From Brevibacillus thermoruber 423 (GTDB lineage: Bacteria > Bacillota > Bacilli > Brevibacillales > Brevibacillaceae): a stretch of 64,000 bases of DNA. A model generated the notes under the pieces. It searched no databases, was not told the DNA's origin, and worked only from the letters and a program-made list of their open reading frames with translations. Position 1 is the first letter of the stretch; each line of letters opens with the position of its first letter. The position numbers and the translations under genes are program-made. Shown here piece after piece: positions 24,787-32,971 of the stretch. Location of the stretch: NCBI RefSeq assembly GCF_000454065.1, contig NZ_KE695651.1:18942-82941 (forward strand), read 5' to 3'.

Positions 24787-25752
24787 TTACTCAAGGGCCA
24801 GTGTGCGGGCGGCTTCTGTCGCAACCGCGCCCGGCTTGGCTGCGACGACGCCTGGTTTTGCGGCGGGGCTTTTCGTTCGAGCTGCAGTGGCTGTCTCCGC
24901 TGTCGGATGGCCGGACAGCGAGCCTGCGGGAACCAGCGTGTGCAGCGTGATCTCCGGACGGGAACGGAGACGGATGTTGATCCCCGTCTGCCCCAAGCCC
25001 TCGCTGATGTAAAAGGGGCGTCCCTCGTAGCGATGCAGCCCTTTTACCATGTTCAGCTTGGGCAGGCGGCCCATCTTGACGAGGTGAAACGGTTTGGGCC
25101 AGTGAATCTGCCCGCCGTGAAAGTGGCCGGACAGCAGATAGTCGTACGGATAGTCCCGCATTTCCAGGACGAGGTTGGGATCGTGCGTCAGTACGAGGCG
25201 CACGCCTTCTGCCGGCACATGCTGAAACGACGCGGCCAGGTTGCTGCGGCCGGTGGAGTAGTCGTCCACGCCGATCACGTGCACCGGCACTCCGTTGTGG
25301 AGCACCGTCTCGTGCTGGTTCACCAGCACCCGGCAGCCGATCCGTTCCAGCTCCGCTTTCAACAGCCCCAGCTTCGGGGGAGCCAGCACGTAGTCATGGT
25401 TGCCGAAGACGACGAAGGTGCCGAGGCGCGGTTTCAGTTTCATCACGGTTTCCACGTAGGCCACCGCTTTGGGAATATTTTTATGGCGGTCCAACAGGTC
25501 GCCGGTAATTGCGATCAAATCGATGCGCTGTCCGGAAAAGTCCCGGACGATCCGCTCCGCGTCGATGGAGATGTTTTCCATGTGCAGGTCGGACAGGTGC
25601 AGCACGGCAAGCGGCTCGAAGCTGGCGGATTCGCCGAGGCGTTCCGACGGCTGGACGGCCACGTTGACGCGGCGGGTGTTCAGATCAAACGTATTGCGGT
25701 AGGCGCGCGCAAGCAAAACGGCAAAAAGCGACAATATCAAAAACCAGAACAT
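24787..25752 (-). CDS. Membrane-anchored metallophosphoesterase (YkuE/YpbG-like)
   Basis: A 321-residue protein with GGAGGT before its ATG. One N-terminal membrane helix (FWFLILSLFAVLLARAY), then the calcineurin-like metal sites in order: HLSDLHMEN, ITGDLLDRH, VFGNHDYV, LTHDPN and SGHFHGGQIHWP. All five blocks are present, so it should be an active dimetal phosphoesterase acting outside or at the membrane. The C-terminal ~50 residues are an Ala/Lys/Pro/Thr-rich tail not usual for the family. Substrate unknown; lipid or nucleotide phosphates are typical for relatives. Confidence 0.88.
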   Translation of the reverse strand: MFWFLILSLFAVLLARAYRNTFDLNTRRVNVAVQPSERLGESASFEPLAVLHLSDLHMENISIDAERIVRDFSGQRIDLIAITGDLLDRHKNIPKAVAYVETVMKLKPRLGTFVVFGNHDYVLAPPKLGLLKAELERIGCRVLVNQHETVLHNGVPVHVIGVDDYSTGRSNLAASFQHVPAEGVRLVLTHDPNLVLEMRDYPYDYLLSGHFHGGQIHWPKPFHLVKMGRLPKLNMVKGLHRYEGRPFYISEGLGQTGINIRLRSRPEITLHTLVPAGSLSGHPTAETATAARTKSPAAKPGVVAAKPGAVATEAARTLALE

Positions 25753-25919
25753 CTGGTGTCACCTCCGCTTTCTAGCAAACTACCTGATCATTATACAAGA
25801 TTTTTTCCGCTTTCTCATAAGTAGGTTTCTGGCAGCAGGAATTTGTCGGGAAGTGCAGAAATATTATGAAAAAGCTGAATGAAGCAGTGATCCTTCAGTC
25901 ATACAAGGAGAGTGAGAGA

Positions 25920-27635
25920 ATGAAAGTCGAACTGATTCCGCCCACGGAAGGACGGTTCAACCTGCAGAACTACGAAGAGGCTTACGCCAACTTTGACTGG
26001 GCCGACGTGGAAAAGCAGTTTTCCTGGTACGAAACGGGAAAAGTCAACATCGCGTACGAGGCGATCGACCGTCACCTGCAGACGGAGCGCAAAGACAAAA
26101 TCGCCCTGCTGTACAGCGACGCGACCAGAGACGAGCGCTACACGTTCGCACAGTTGAGCGAACTGTCCAACAAATTCGGCAATGTGCTGCGCAGCCTGGG
26201 CATTGCCAAGGGCGACCGCGTTTTCGTGTTCATGCCTCGTTCGCCGGAGCTTTATGTAAGCGTTTTAGGGACGTTGAAAATCGGTGCGATCGTGGGGCCG
26301 CTGTTTGAGGCGTTCATGGAAGCGGCTGTCCGCGACCGGCTGGAGGACAGCGAGGCGGTCGCCATCGTCACCACGCCTGCGCTGCTGCCCCGCGTTCCGG
26401 TGAAAGATCTGCCGGCCTTGAAGCACGTCATCCTGGTCGGGGCCACGGACGGTCTCGAGGAAGGGCAAATCAGCTATGAAACAGCGATGGCATCCGCATC
26501 CCCCGAACTGGAGATCGAGTGGGTGGACCGCGAAGACGGCATGCTCCTGCACTACACCTCCGGCTCCACCGGCAAGCCGAAAGGGGTGCTGCACGTTCAC
26601 AACGCGATGATCCAGCACTACCAGACCGGCAAATGGGTCCTCGATCTCCAGGAAGACGACATCTACTGGTGCACCGCTGACCCGGGCTGGGTAACCGGTA
26701 CGGCCTACGGGATTTTTGCCCCCTGGCTGAACGGCGCCACCAACGTGGTGCGCGGCGGACGGTTCAAGCCGGAAGAGTGGTACGACACCATTCAAAAGTA
26801 CAAGGTGACCGTTTGGTACAGCGCCCCGACCTCCTTCCGCATGCTGATGGGGGCAGGCGACGAAATCGTGAAGCGCTTCGACCTGTCGTCGCTGCGCCAC
26901 ATCCTCAGCGTCGGCGAACCGCTCAACCCGGAAGTGGTCTACTGGGGCATGCGCGTCTTCCGCCAGCGCATCCACGATACCTGGTGGATGACGGAGACGG
27001 GGGGACAGCTCATCTGCAACTACAAGTGCATGGCGATCAAGCCTGGCTCGATGGGCAAGCCCTTCCCCGGCGTCTACGCGGCCATCCTGGACGATCAGGG
27101 AAACGAACTGCCGCCCAACCGGATGGGCAATCTGGCCATCCGCACCGGCTGGCCGTCGATGATGCGCAACATCTGGAAAAATCCGGCGAAGTACGAGGAG
27201 TACTTCCGCTTCCCGGGCTGGTACGTGTCCGGCGACTCCGCCTACAAGGACGAGGACGGCTACTTCTGGTTCCAGGGCCGCATCGACGACGTGATCAACA
27301 CCTCCGGCGAGCGCGTCGGTCCGTTTGAAGTGGAAAGCAAGCTGGTGGAACACCCGGCGGTGGCGGAAGCGGGCGTCATCGGCAAGCCGGACCCGGTGCG
27401 CGGGGAAATCATCAAGGCGTTTATCTCCCTGCGCGCGGGCTACGAACCGAGCGAAGAGCTGATGGAAGACATCCGCAAATTCGTCAAGGAAGGCTTCGCC
27501 GCGCATGCCGCGCCGCGCGAAATCGAATTCCTCGACAAGCTGCCGAAGACGCGTTCCGGCAAGATCATGCGCCGCGTGCTCAAAGCGTGGGAGCTGGGCC
27601 TGCCGACCGGCGACCTGTCCACGATGGAAGACTGA
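25920..27635 (+). CDS. acsA: Acetyl-CoA synthetase
   Basis: A 571-residue AMP-forming acetate-CoA ligase. ATG 25920 is chosen over ATG 25866 because AAGGAGAG lies 7 bases upstream and it matches the family's N-terminus (MKVELIPPTEG). Motifs: ATP loop YTSGSTGKPKG, TWWMTETGGQ, SGDSAYKDEDGYFWFQGRID and KTRSGKIMRR with the catalytic Lys that in this family is inactivated by acetylation. It turns acetate, CoA and ATP into acetyl-CoA in the cytosol. It is monocistronic, ended by a bidirectional terminator; the acuABC genes that flank acsA in B. subtilis are not present here. Confidence 0.95.
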   Translation: MKVELIPPTEGRFNLQNYEEAYANFDWADVEKQFSWYETGKVNIAYEAIDRHLQTERKDKIALLYSDATRDERYTFAQLSELSNKFGNVLRSLGIAKGDRVFVFMPRSPELYVSVLGTLKIGAIVGPLFEAFMEAAVRDRLEDSEAVAIVTTPALLPRVPVKDLPALKHVILVGATDGLEEGQISYETAMASASPELEIEWVDREDGMLLHYTSGSTGKPKGVLHVHNAMIQHYQTGKWVLDLQEDDIYWCTADPGWVTGTAYGIFAPWLNGATNVVRGGRFKPEEWYDTIQKYKVTVWYSAPTSFRMLMGAGDEIVKRFDLSSLRHILSVGEPLNPEVVYWGMRVFRQRIHDTWWMTETGGQLICNYKCMAIKPGSMGKPFPGVYAAILDDQGNELPPNRMGNLAIRTGWPSMMRNIWKNPAKYEEYFRFPGWYVSGDSAYKDEDGYFWFQGRIDDVINTSGERVGPFEVESKLVEHPAVAEAGVIGKPDPVRGEIIKAFISLRAGYEPSEELMEDIRKFVKEGFAAHAAPREIEFLDKLPKTRSGKIMRRVLKAWELGLPTGDLSTMED

Positions 27636-27650
27636 TCCCCGCCATAAAAG

Positions 27651-27686
27651 AAAAATCTCCTGTGCAGGATGCGCAGGAGATTTTTT
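27651..27686. terminator. Bidirectional terminator between acsA and czcD
   Basis: AAAAATCTCCTG (27651-27662) / CAGGAGATTTTT (27674-27685); A-tract and T-tract serve the two converging genes. Confidence 0.9.
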
Positions 27687-27689
27687 GTG

Positions 27690-28670
27690 TTACGAATGGG
27701 AATGGCCGTGCGCATGGCCGCCTTTCGCGGGTCCCCCGTGTTCGCATGCCAGTTCGGCGTGCCGGACCGTTTCGTCTTCGATCTGGATGGTCACGTGGGA
27801 GATGCCAAACTCGTCGTGCAGCAGCCGGATCGCTTCGTTCAGGATCGGATAGCTGGGCCGGTCGTCCTCCACGGTCAGATGGCAGGTGAGCGAATCAAAT
27901 CCGGACGTGACGGTCCAGACGTGCAGGTCGTGCACACCCTTTACCCCGTCGAGGTGCAGCAGGCGTTCGCTGACGCGGGCGACGTCAATGCGGGCCGGCG
28001 ATCCTTCCATCAGGATGTTGACCGATTCCTTGGTCACGCGCCACGAGCTGAGCAGGATCAGGACGGCGACGACGATGCTGATCAGTGGGTCGGCGATGTA
28101 CCAGCCGAACCAGAGCATCAGGAGCCCGCCGATGATGGCCCCGACGGAGCCGAGCAGGTCGCCCAGCACGTGCAGTAAGGCGCTGCGCACGTTTACGTTT
28201 TCCCGATAGTCGCCGCGCATCAGCACGTACGCGGCGGCGACGTTGGCGGCAAGCCCCAGCGAGGCGATCAGGATCATGGTGCCGCTCGCCACTTCCGGAG
28301 GGGTGCGCAGCCGCTCGTACGCCTCCCAGAGGATCGCCAGCGAGATCACGGCCAGCGTGACGCCGTTGGTCAAAGCGGCCAGGATTTCCAGGCGGCGCAG
28401 CCCAAACGTCTTTTGGTTCGAAGGAGGACGGGCGGCCACGTGCAGCGCCACCAGACTCAAGAGCAGGGCGGAGGCGTCGCTGACCATGTGACCGGCGTCG
28501 GACAGGAGCGCCAGACTGTTTGTCAGAATGCCGCCGACGATTTCCACGACGAGAAAGGCTGTGATGATCAACAGCGCGATCAGCAGGGCGCGCTTGCTGG
28601 CCCCTTTGCCGTGGTGGTGATGGCCGTGGCCGTCGTCGTGGGCATGGCCGTGATGGTGATGCAAACCCAT
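27690..28670 (-). CDS. czcD: Cation diffusion facilitator, zinc/cadmium exporter CzcD-like
   Basis: A 326-residue metal exporter with six membrane helices. The N-terminus is His-rich (GLHHHHGHAHDDGHGHHHH), and the C-terminus ends GGHAHGHSHS, both metal-binding. Helix 2 has LALLSDAGHMVSDA and helix 5 has LHVLGDLLGSVGA, the HxxxD / HxxxD transport site of zinc-type CDFs. The cytosolic C-terminal domain (VKGVHDLHVWTVTSG) is present. It follows the flavoprotein gene by 12 bases, so both form an operon, with a palindromic element upstream. Confidence 0.93.
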   Translation of the reverse strand: MGLHHHHGHAHDDGHGHHHHGKGASKRALLIALLIITAFLVVEIVGGILTNSLALLSDAGHMVSDASALLLSLVALHVAARPPSNQKTFGLRRLEILAALTNGVTLAVISLAILWEAYERLRTPPEVASGTMILIASLGLAANVAAAYVLMRGDYRENVNVRSALLHVLGDLLGSVGAIIGGLLMLWFGWYIADPLISIVVAVLILLSSWRVTKESVNILMEGSPARIDVARVSERLLHLDGVKGVHDLHVWTVTSGFDSLTCHLTVEDDRPSYPILNEAIRLLHDEFGISHVTIQIEDETVRHAELACEHGGPAKGGHAHGHSHS

Positions 28671-28682
28671 GCGGATTCCCCC

Positions 28683-29753
28683 TTACGTCACATGATGTCG
28701 GCCGGACGTGTGCAGGATGTGCGAGAACAGGTAGCGCGCATCCTCGCCAACCCCGCCCAGGAGAGCGGAGGTCCGGCGGTACTGCCACGGCAGGCCGAGA
28801 AAGTAGAGGCCGGCGGCTGGCGTGACGCCTCGCCGGTGAATCGGACGGCCGTTTGCGTCCAATACGCCCGGGACATGAAGCCAGTCATACGTGCGTCGGA
28901 ATCCGGTCGCCCAGATGATGTTGGCCGCTTCCGCCTGACTGCCGTCCGAAAAGGTTGCGATGCGGCCGGACAGGCGGACGGTCCGCCCCGTCACGCGCAG
29001 CCGTCCCTCTTGTTCCAGGCGGCGGAGCTGCGGCTTGTAGCCAATGATCGGATCGGGCCGCCTGCTCAGCCATTGTCCCGGCAGGGTGGTGACGGGAATG
29101 GAGGTAAACCCGGACAGCTTGAGGTACCAAAAGATAGGTTTTCCCAAAAGACGCAGGGGAAGAAACGGACGCGGCCGCCCCATGGAGAGAACGACCGGTC
29201 TGGAGGCGGCAAGTTCCACGGCGATCTGGACCCCTGAATTGCCGGACCCGGCCACCAGGACCGGTCCGGGGCGGAGCTGGCGTTCGTTTTTGTACGCAGC
29301 CGTATGCAGTTGGACGACATCCGGGGCAGCATCCCGGTGGATCGCGGGGATCCACGGTGTCTGAAACGGTCCCGTGGCGATCACCACCTGCCGGGCGAAC
29401 CACTTCTCCTGTCCACTGGCGACGAGAAACCCATCGCCGTGCCTCTCAACCGACGAGACGGGCGATTTCGTCCGGACAGGCAGGGAGAAATGGGCGGTGT
29501 ACTGTTCCAGGTAGTCAGCCACGTCGTCTTTTGCAGGCAGTCCGTCCCGCTCTCCGGGGAAGGGCAGGCCGGGCAGGTCGCTGCAAGAGCGCGGGGTGAA
29601 CAGGACGAGCGTGTCGTACCGCTGCCGCCAGCTATCGCCCACCCGCTCGCACTGGTCGACAATCAGGAAGCGGAGCCCCGCCTGCCGCAGGTAATAGCCC
29701 ATGGCCAGCCCCGCCTGGCCGGCGCCGATCACCAGCACATCATACGCGTTCAT
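28683..29753 (-). CDS. CzcO/TrkA-like FAD-dependent oxidoreductase
   Basis: A 356-residue flavoprotein; ATG 29753 is preferred because AAAAGGGG lies 9 bases upstream. N-terminal FAD site YDVLVIGAGQAGLAMGYYLR, second nucleotide site GPVLVAGSGNSGVQIAVELA, and ATG motif IIWATGFRRTYDWL near the C-terminus, as in flavin monooxygenase-like proteins. The family is often found beside czcD in Bacillales and named CzcO or TrkA, though its reaction is not firmly known. The operon with czcD here fits that context. Confidence 0.85.
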   Translation of the reverse strand: MNAYDVLVIGAGQAGLAMGYYLRQAGLRFLIVDQCERVGDSWRQRYDTLVLFTPRSCSDLPGLPFPGERDGLPAKDDVADYLEQYTAHFSLPVRTKSPVSSVERHGDGFLVASGQEKWFARQVVIATGPFQTPWIPAIHRDAAPDVVQLHTAAYKNERQLRPGPVLVAGSGNSGVQIAVELAASRPVVLSMGRPRPFLPLRLLGKPIFWYLKLSGFTSIPVTTLPGQWLSRRPDPIIGYKPQLRRLEQEGRLRVTGRTVRLSGRIATFSDGSQAEAANIIWATGFRRTYDWLHVPGVLDANGRPIHRRGVTPAAGLYFLGLPWQYRRTSALLGGVGEDARYLFSHILHTSGRHHVT

Positions 29754-29793
29754 ACGATTGTCCCCTTTTCCCATGTGATGGCAAGAAAATCAT

Positions 29794-29827
29794 AACATAT
29801 TAACGTATGAACACTCAATCATATGTT
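29794..29827 (-). promoter_or_regulatory. Palindromic element upstream of the flavoprotein-czcD operon
   Basis: Nested inverted repeats: AACATAT (29794-29800) / ATATGTT (29821-29827) and TATGA (29806-29810) / TCATA (29819-29823). The TATGAAC...TCATA style resembles ArsR/SmtB (CzrA-type) metal-sensor operators. No regulator gene is adjacent, so the assignment is inference. Confidence 0.45.
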
Positions 29828-29898
29828 TGGATGTTTGGATGCATCATCTGCCCCTTCCAGGCGGTCGAACCTGGCGCAATGCCGGACGGCGACAAGCA

Positions 29899-29939
29899 AA
29901 GAAGCATGTTTCCGCGTTCTCCGCGGAGACATGCTTCTT
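29899..29939. repeat. Long inverted repeat downstream of the HEXXGH protein gene
   Basis: AAGAAGCATGT (29899-29909) / ACATGCTTCTT (29929-29939), continued inward by CCGCG/CGCGG. No clear T-tract on either side, so it may be a weak terminator for the minus-strand gene 30006-31385 or a protein-binding site. Confidence 0.5.
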
Positions 29940-30005
29940 ACGGTGCCGATCAATTCGAAATAGTCGGAACAAATTTGCTGCCCAAACGGCCCGGTGTGTG
30001 CCGGA

Positions 30006-31385
30006 TCAGCCGGCGGCAACCGACTCGGCGGCAGGCCGGGTGTAGACCCGATGGGGCTGGAGATCGCCCGGATGTCTGACGTACAGCGGCCCCCATGCCG
30101 GATTGGCATCGTGCATGCTTTTCAACACGGTGACCATGCGTTGGAAAATCTCCGGGATGTTGGCGCCCTGTCCCAGCGCGCCGGTGACGGCGGCAGCCAC
30201 CACATGGGCGGCGTACATCCCCGACACGTAGCAATCGTTCAGGTCGCCGGCGGAGGCGAGATGGGAGCGAATGCTGGCGGCAATTTGCTCGTCGCGGTCG
30301 TGCCAGTTCTGGATCTGGGCCAGCGCGTGGTCCTCCAGGCTCTTCAACGGCGACTCCGCGATGGCGGCGGCGACGGCGGCGGCGGAACGCTTTGCCGTAT
30401 CGGCGTCGACGGTCGTTCGCCCCAACACGATCGTGCCGAGGTCTTTGTCCGTTTCCGCCGCGAGGGCGTCCGCCCAGAGCGGCGCGCCGTCAAAACGGAG
30501 CAGCCGGACGGTCTCGGCCGCCAAGTATCCGCGCAGGATGTCAGCGGGGTGGGGATCGTAGTCGGGACCCGTATTGCGCAGCTTGGGCGTGCCTCCCCAA
30601 GCGCCGTTCAAGGCGCGGAAGTAACCGATCAAGCCAATGCCCGCGGCCGGACCCATGTTGAGAACGCCCAGCACGTCGGAGGCGGTTTCATCGATGCGGA
30701 GCGCCCAGTACTCGGCCAAGCTCCGGCTGAACTTTTGTCCGATAAGTTCCTGGCGGACGACCTGTGACAGCTCCTGCAGCAGCCCCGTATCGGCGTGCAG
30801 AATGTCGTGTCCGGCCGTTTCGTGGGCGAGCGCGGACCAGGCGAGCAGGCCCTGCTTGGCATGGGAGGGGGGCAGGTTGACGATGCCCGTCTCCAGTCCA
30901 AAGTGGGCCGCGGCGTCCACCGGCCACGTGTACGGCCCGTACTGGGGCCGTCCCCATTTGACAAGCGGGGCAATCACGCTGTGGTCCGGAGGTTTGATTC
31001 CGGCTCGGTCACCCGCGCTGAGAAAACCGTCGTACAAGTCGCTGACCACTTCCTGAAAGGCATCTGTCGCGATCTGTTCGTACCCTTCCCCGTTTTGCAG
31101 AATCGCCTGGACGATGTCCATGAGAAGACCCGCTTCCCGTTCCCGGTCCGGGTCGCGCTTGAGCAGCTCGACAAATCCGGACTCGGACAGCTCGTCCAGT
31201 GCGCGTGCGATCGGCTGGAACACTTTCTCCCGATAAAGCGGCGGCAGTTTCTCCCGTGCCGCTTCCAGGCGAATCAGCAGCTGCCGGTAATCCGTCGGGT
31301 CGGCCGGTCCGGCGTTTGTATCCAACGCGGCCGTTTTCGCATCTTCCACACACGTCTGCAGGTTGGAAAAATCAGGGTGGTTCAT
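30006..31385 (-). CDS. Unrecognised protein with an HEXXGH zinc-peptidase-like motif
   Basis: A 459-residue soluble protein with GGGAGG 8 bases before its ATG. No signal peptide. Residues 188-193 are HETAGH (in LAHETAGHDILHAD) and residues 232-237 are DETASD (in RIDETASDVLG). HEXXGH is the zinc motif of dipeptidyl peptidase III (M49), and an E-x-x-x-D about 40 residues later recalls the third ligand of gluzincin peptidases (compare NEAISD of thermolysin). The protein is far shorter than M49 enzymes and I do not recognise the rest. The C-terminal half is helical and Ala-rich. A metal-dependent hydrolase is plausible; alternatively the motif binds another metal. Confidence 0.7.
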   Translation of the reverse strand: MNHPDFSNLQTCVEDAKTAALDTNAGPADPTDYRQLLIRLEAAREKLPPLYREKVFQPIARALDELSESGFVELLKRDPDREREAGLLMDIVQAILQNGEGYEQIATDAFQEVVSDLYDGFLSAGDRAGIKPPDHSVIAPLVKWGRPQYGPYTWPVDAAAHFGLETGIVNLPPSHAKQGLLAWSALAHETAGHDILHADTGLLQELSQVVRQELIGQKFSRSLAEYWALRIDETASDVLGVLNMGPAAGIGLIGYFRALNGAWGGTPKLRNTGPDYDPHPADILRGYLAAETVRLLRFDGAPLWADALAAETDKDLGTIVLGRTTVDADTAKRSAAAVAAAIAESPLKSLEDHALAQIQNWHDRDEQIAASIRSHLASAGDLNDCYVSGMYAAHVVAAAVTGALGQGANIPEIFQRMVTVLKSMHDANPAWGPLYVRHPGDLQPHRVYTRPAAESVAAG

Positions 31386-31950
31386 CCGTAGCGCCTCCCA
31401 TCGTCAAGAGATTTTCTCCGGACATGCGTCAACGTCAACCATCGTGAAAACGGACCGTGATCGGGGGGATCACCTCCTTTTCAGGTGTGGGCGAGACGGT
31501 TCGGCTTGGATGAGTGATGGATAGGAAACAGCGATAGGGAGAGGAAGCGATTCCGGAGCCGGGCAGCGGAGGAGAGATGAGCTGGCTCGGGAATCATGCC
31601 GGAATGGCTGCAGGGATTTGAAGTGGAACGGTTTGTGTGTGGCGGCGCTCCACGCCTGACAGGATGAGGTGTCGCACGCGATCGCCATCGAGCGCCTTGA
31701 ACATGGCGGCCGCACCTTTCGTTTCGTGCACGCGGGGGATCAGGCGGTCCCCTTGTGTCCGGCAGCGAACCGAATCCCGCATGCGTCGTGCGCGGGTTCC
31801 TTGTGCCGTTCCCTGGTGTTCACGCGATCACCTCTTGCAGCTATTATAAAACGGAACGGCTGGAAAAAAAAGTGTGCAAGTCATTTTCCGCCAATTTCCT
31901 TGTATAATGATGAGGACAAGAATGGCTGCAAAGGGATGGAGGTAGCGAAC
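31386..31950. other. 565-bp divergent intergenic region
   Basis: No gene is supported. A TATAAT at 31903-31908 probably belongs to the ycgR-like gene. On the plus strand 31467-31480 is GGATCACCTCCTTT, identical to the 3' tail of 16S rRNA; read on the minus strand it is a maximal ribosome binding site, but the nearest ATG (31442) is 24 bases away and opens only a short frame. Short minus-strand frames at 31470-31782 lack support. Confidence 0.4.
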
Positions 31951-32955
31951 GTGCTGGCCAAACTCCGAACGTTTTTCATTGAGATAATGGGCGCCGTCCT
32001 CCTGGGGCTGGCCGTCGTCTGGCTGACGGCGAGAAGCGGAGACGGCTTGTTTTCCCCGGGCAGGCTGGAGTTGTCCGGACGCTGGATGGACGTCAAAACC
32101 CTGTTTCTCAGCATTATGCTGGAGGCAATTCCTTTTGTCCTGCTGGGCGTGTTTTTCTCTGCCTTTATCCAGACGTTCGTCACGGAAGAGCAGGTCCGCC
32201 GCTGGACGCCGCGCAATCCGCTGCTGGCGCTCCCGTTTGCCGGACTGCTCGGTTTTCTGTTTCCCGTCTGCGAATGCGCCGTCATCCCCGTGGTGCGGCG
32301 GCTGATCCAAAAAGGCATGCCTGTCCACGTCGGGATCGTCTTTTTGCTCGCCGGGCCGATCGTCAATCCGGTCGTGCTGTCGTCCACCTTTCTCGCGTTT
32401 CAGCGGCAGCCGGACATGGCGCTGTACCGGGCGGCAGCCGGGTTGATCGTCGCGCTTGCGGCCGGCGTGCTCGTCTGGCTGTTTGTCCGCCGCAATCCGC
32501 TGCGCCTGGGAGTAGAGCGGCAGATTCTGCACGAGGCCGCCCATACGGAAGCGATCCGCGGAAAGCTGAGCACCACCCTTTCCCACGCGGTGGACGAATT
32601 TTTTGACATGGGAAAATACTTGCTGTTCGGTGCCCTGATCAGCGCGCTGCTCCAGGTCTTCGTCAGCCGGGACACGCTGCTCTCGATCGGGCAGACGCCG
32701 CTCACCTCCCACCTGGTGATGATGGGGATGGCATACCTGTTTTCCCTGTGCTCGGAGGCGGACGCGTTTATCGCGGCATCCTTTGCCAACACGTTTCACG
32801 CGGGCTCGCTGCTTGCGTTTCTCGTCTACGGCCCGATGCTGGACCTGAAAAACACGTTGATGCTGTTCAGCACGTTTCGGGCCGGGTTCGTCGTGAAGCT
32901 GCTGGTGACGGTGACGCTCCTGGTGCTGGTCGTCACCATGCTGATGCCGACATGA
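31951..32955 (+). CDS. ycgR: Predicted permease, UPF0718/YcgR (ArsP-like) family
   Basis: A 334-residue polytopic membrane protein. GTG 31951 is chosen because GGATGGAGG lies 7 bases upstream. It has about eight to nine helices with the family signature GFLFPVCECAVIPVVRRLIQ, then FLLAGPIVNPVVL and, in the second half, FSLCSEADAFIAASF and AFLVYGPMLDLKN. The duplicated C-E-C / C-S-E-A-D segments suggest a pseudo-symmetric transport path with thiols. The family includes ArsP organoarsenical permease and uncharacterised pairs with YcgQ. It is followed 16 bases later by the YcgQ-like gene, with which it is co-conserved. Confidence 0.85.
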   Translation: MLAKLRTFFIEIMGAVLLGLAVVWLTARSGDGLFSPGRLELSGRWMDVKTLFLSIMLEAIPFVLLGVFFSAFIQTFVTEEQVRRWTPRNPLLALPFAGLLGFLFPVCECAVIPVVRRLIQKGMPVHVGIVFLLAGPIVNPVVLSSTFLAFQRQPDMALYRAAAGLIVALAAGVLVWLFVRRNPLRLGVERQILHEAAHTEAIRGKLSTTLSHAVDEFFDMGKYLLFGALISALLQVFVSRDTLLSIGQTPLTSHLVMMGMAYLFSLCSEADAFIAASFANTFHAGSLLAFLVYGPMLDLKNTLMLFSTFRAGFVVKLLVTVTLLVLVVTMLMPT

Positions 32956-32971
32956 GGGGAGGAAGATCGAG

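Noticed and set aside
31594..31782. Minus-strand 62-codon frame before the HEXXGH gene
   Set aside because: No ribosome binding site, no domain, and it lies in an intergenic region without other coding signals.
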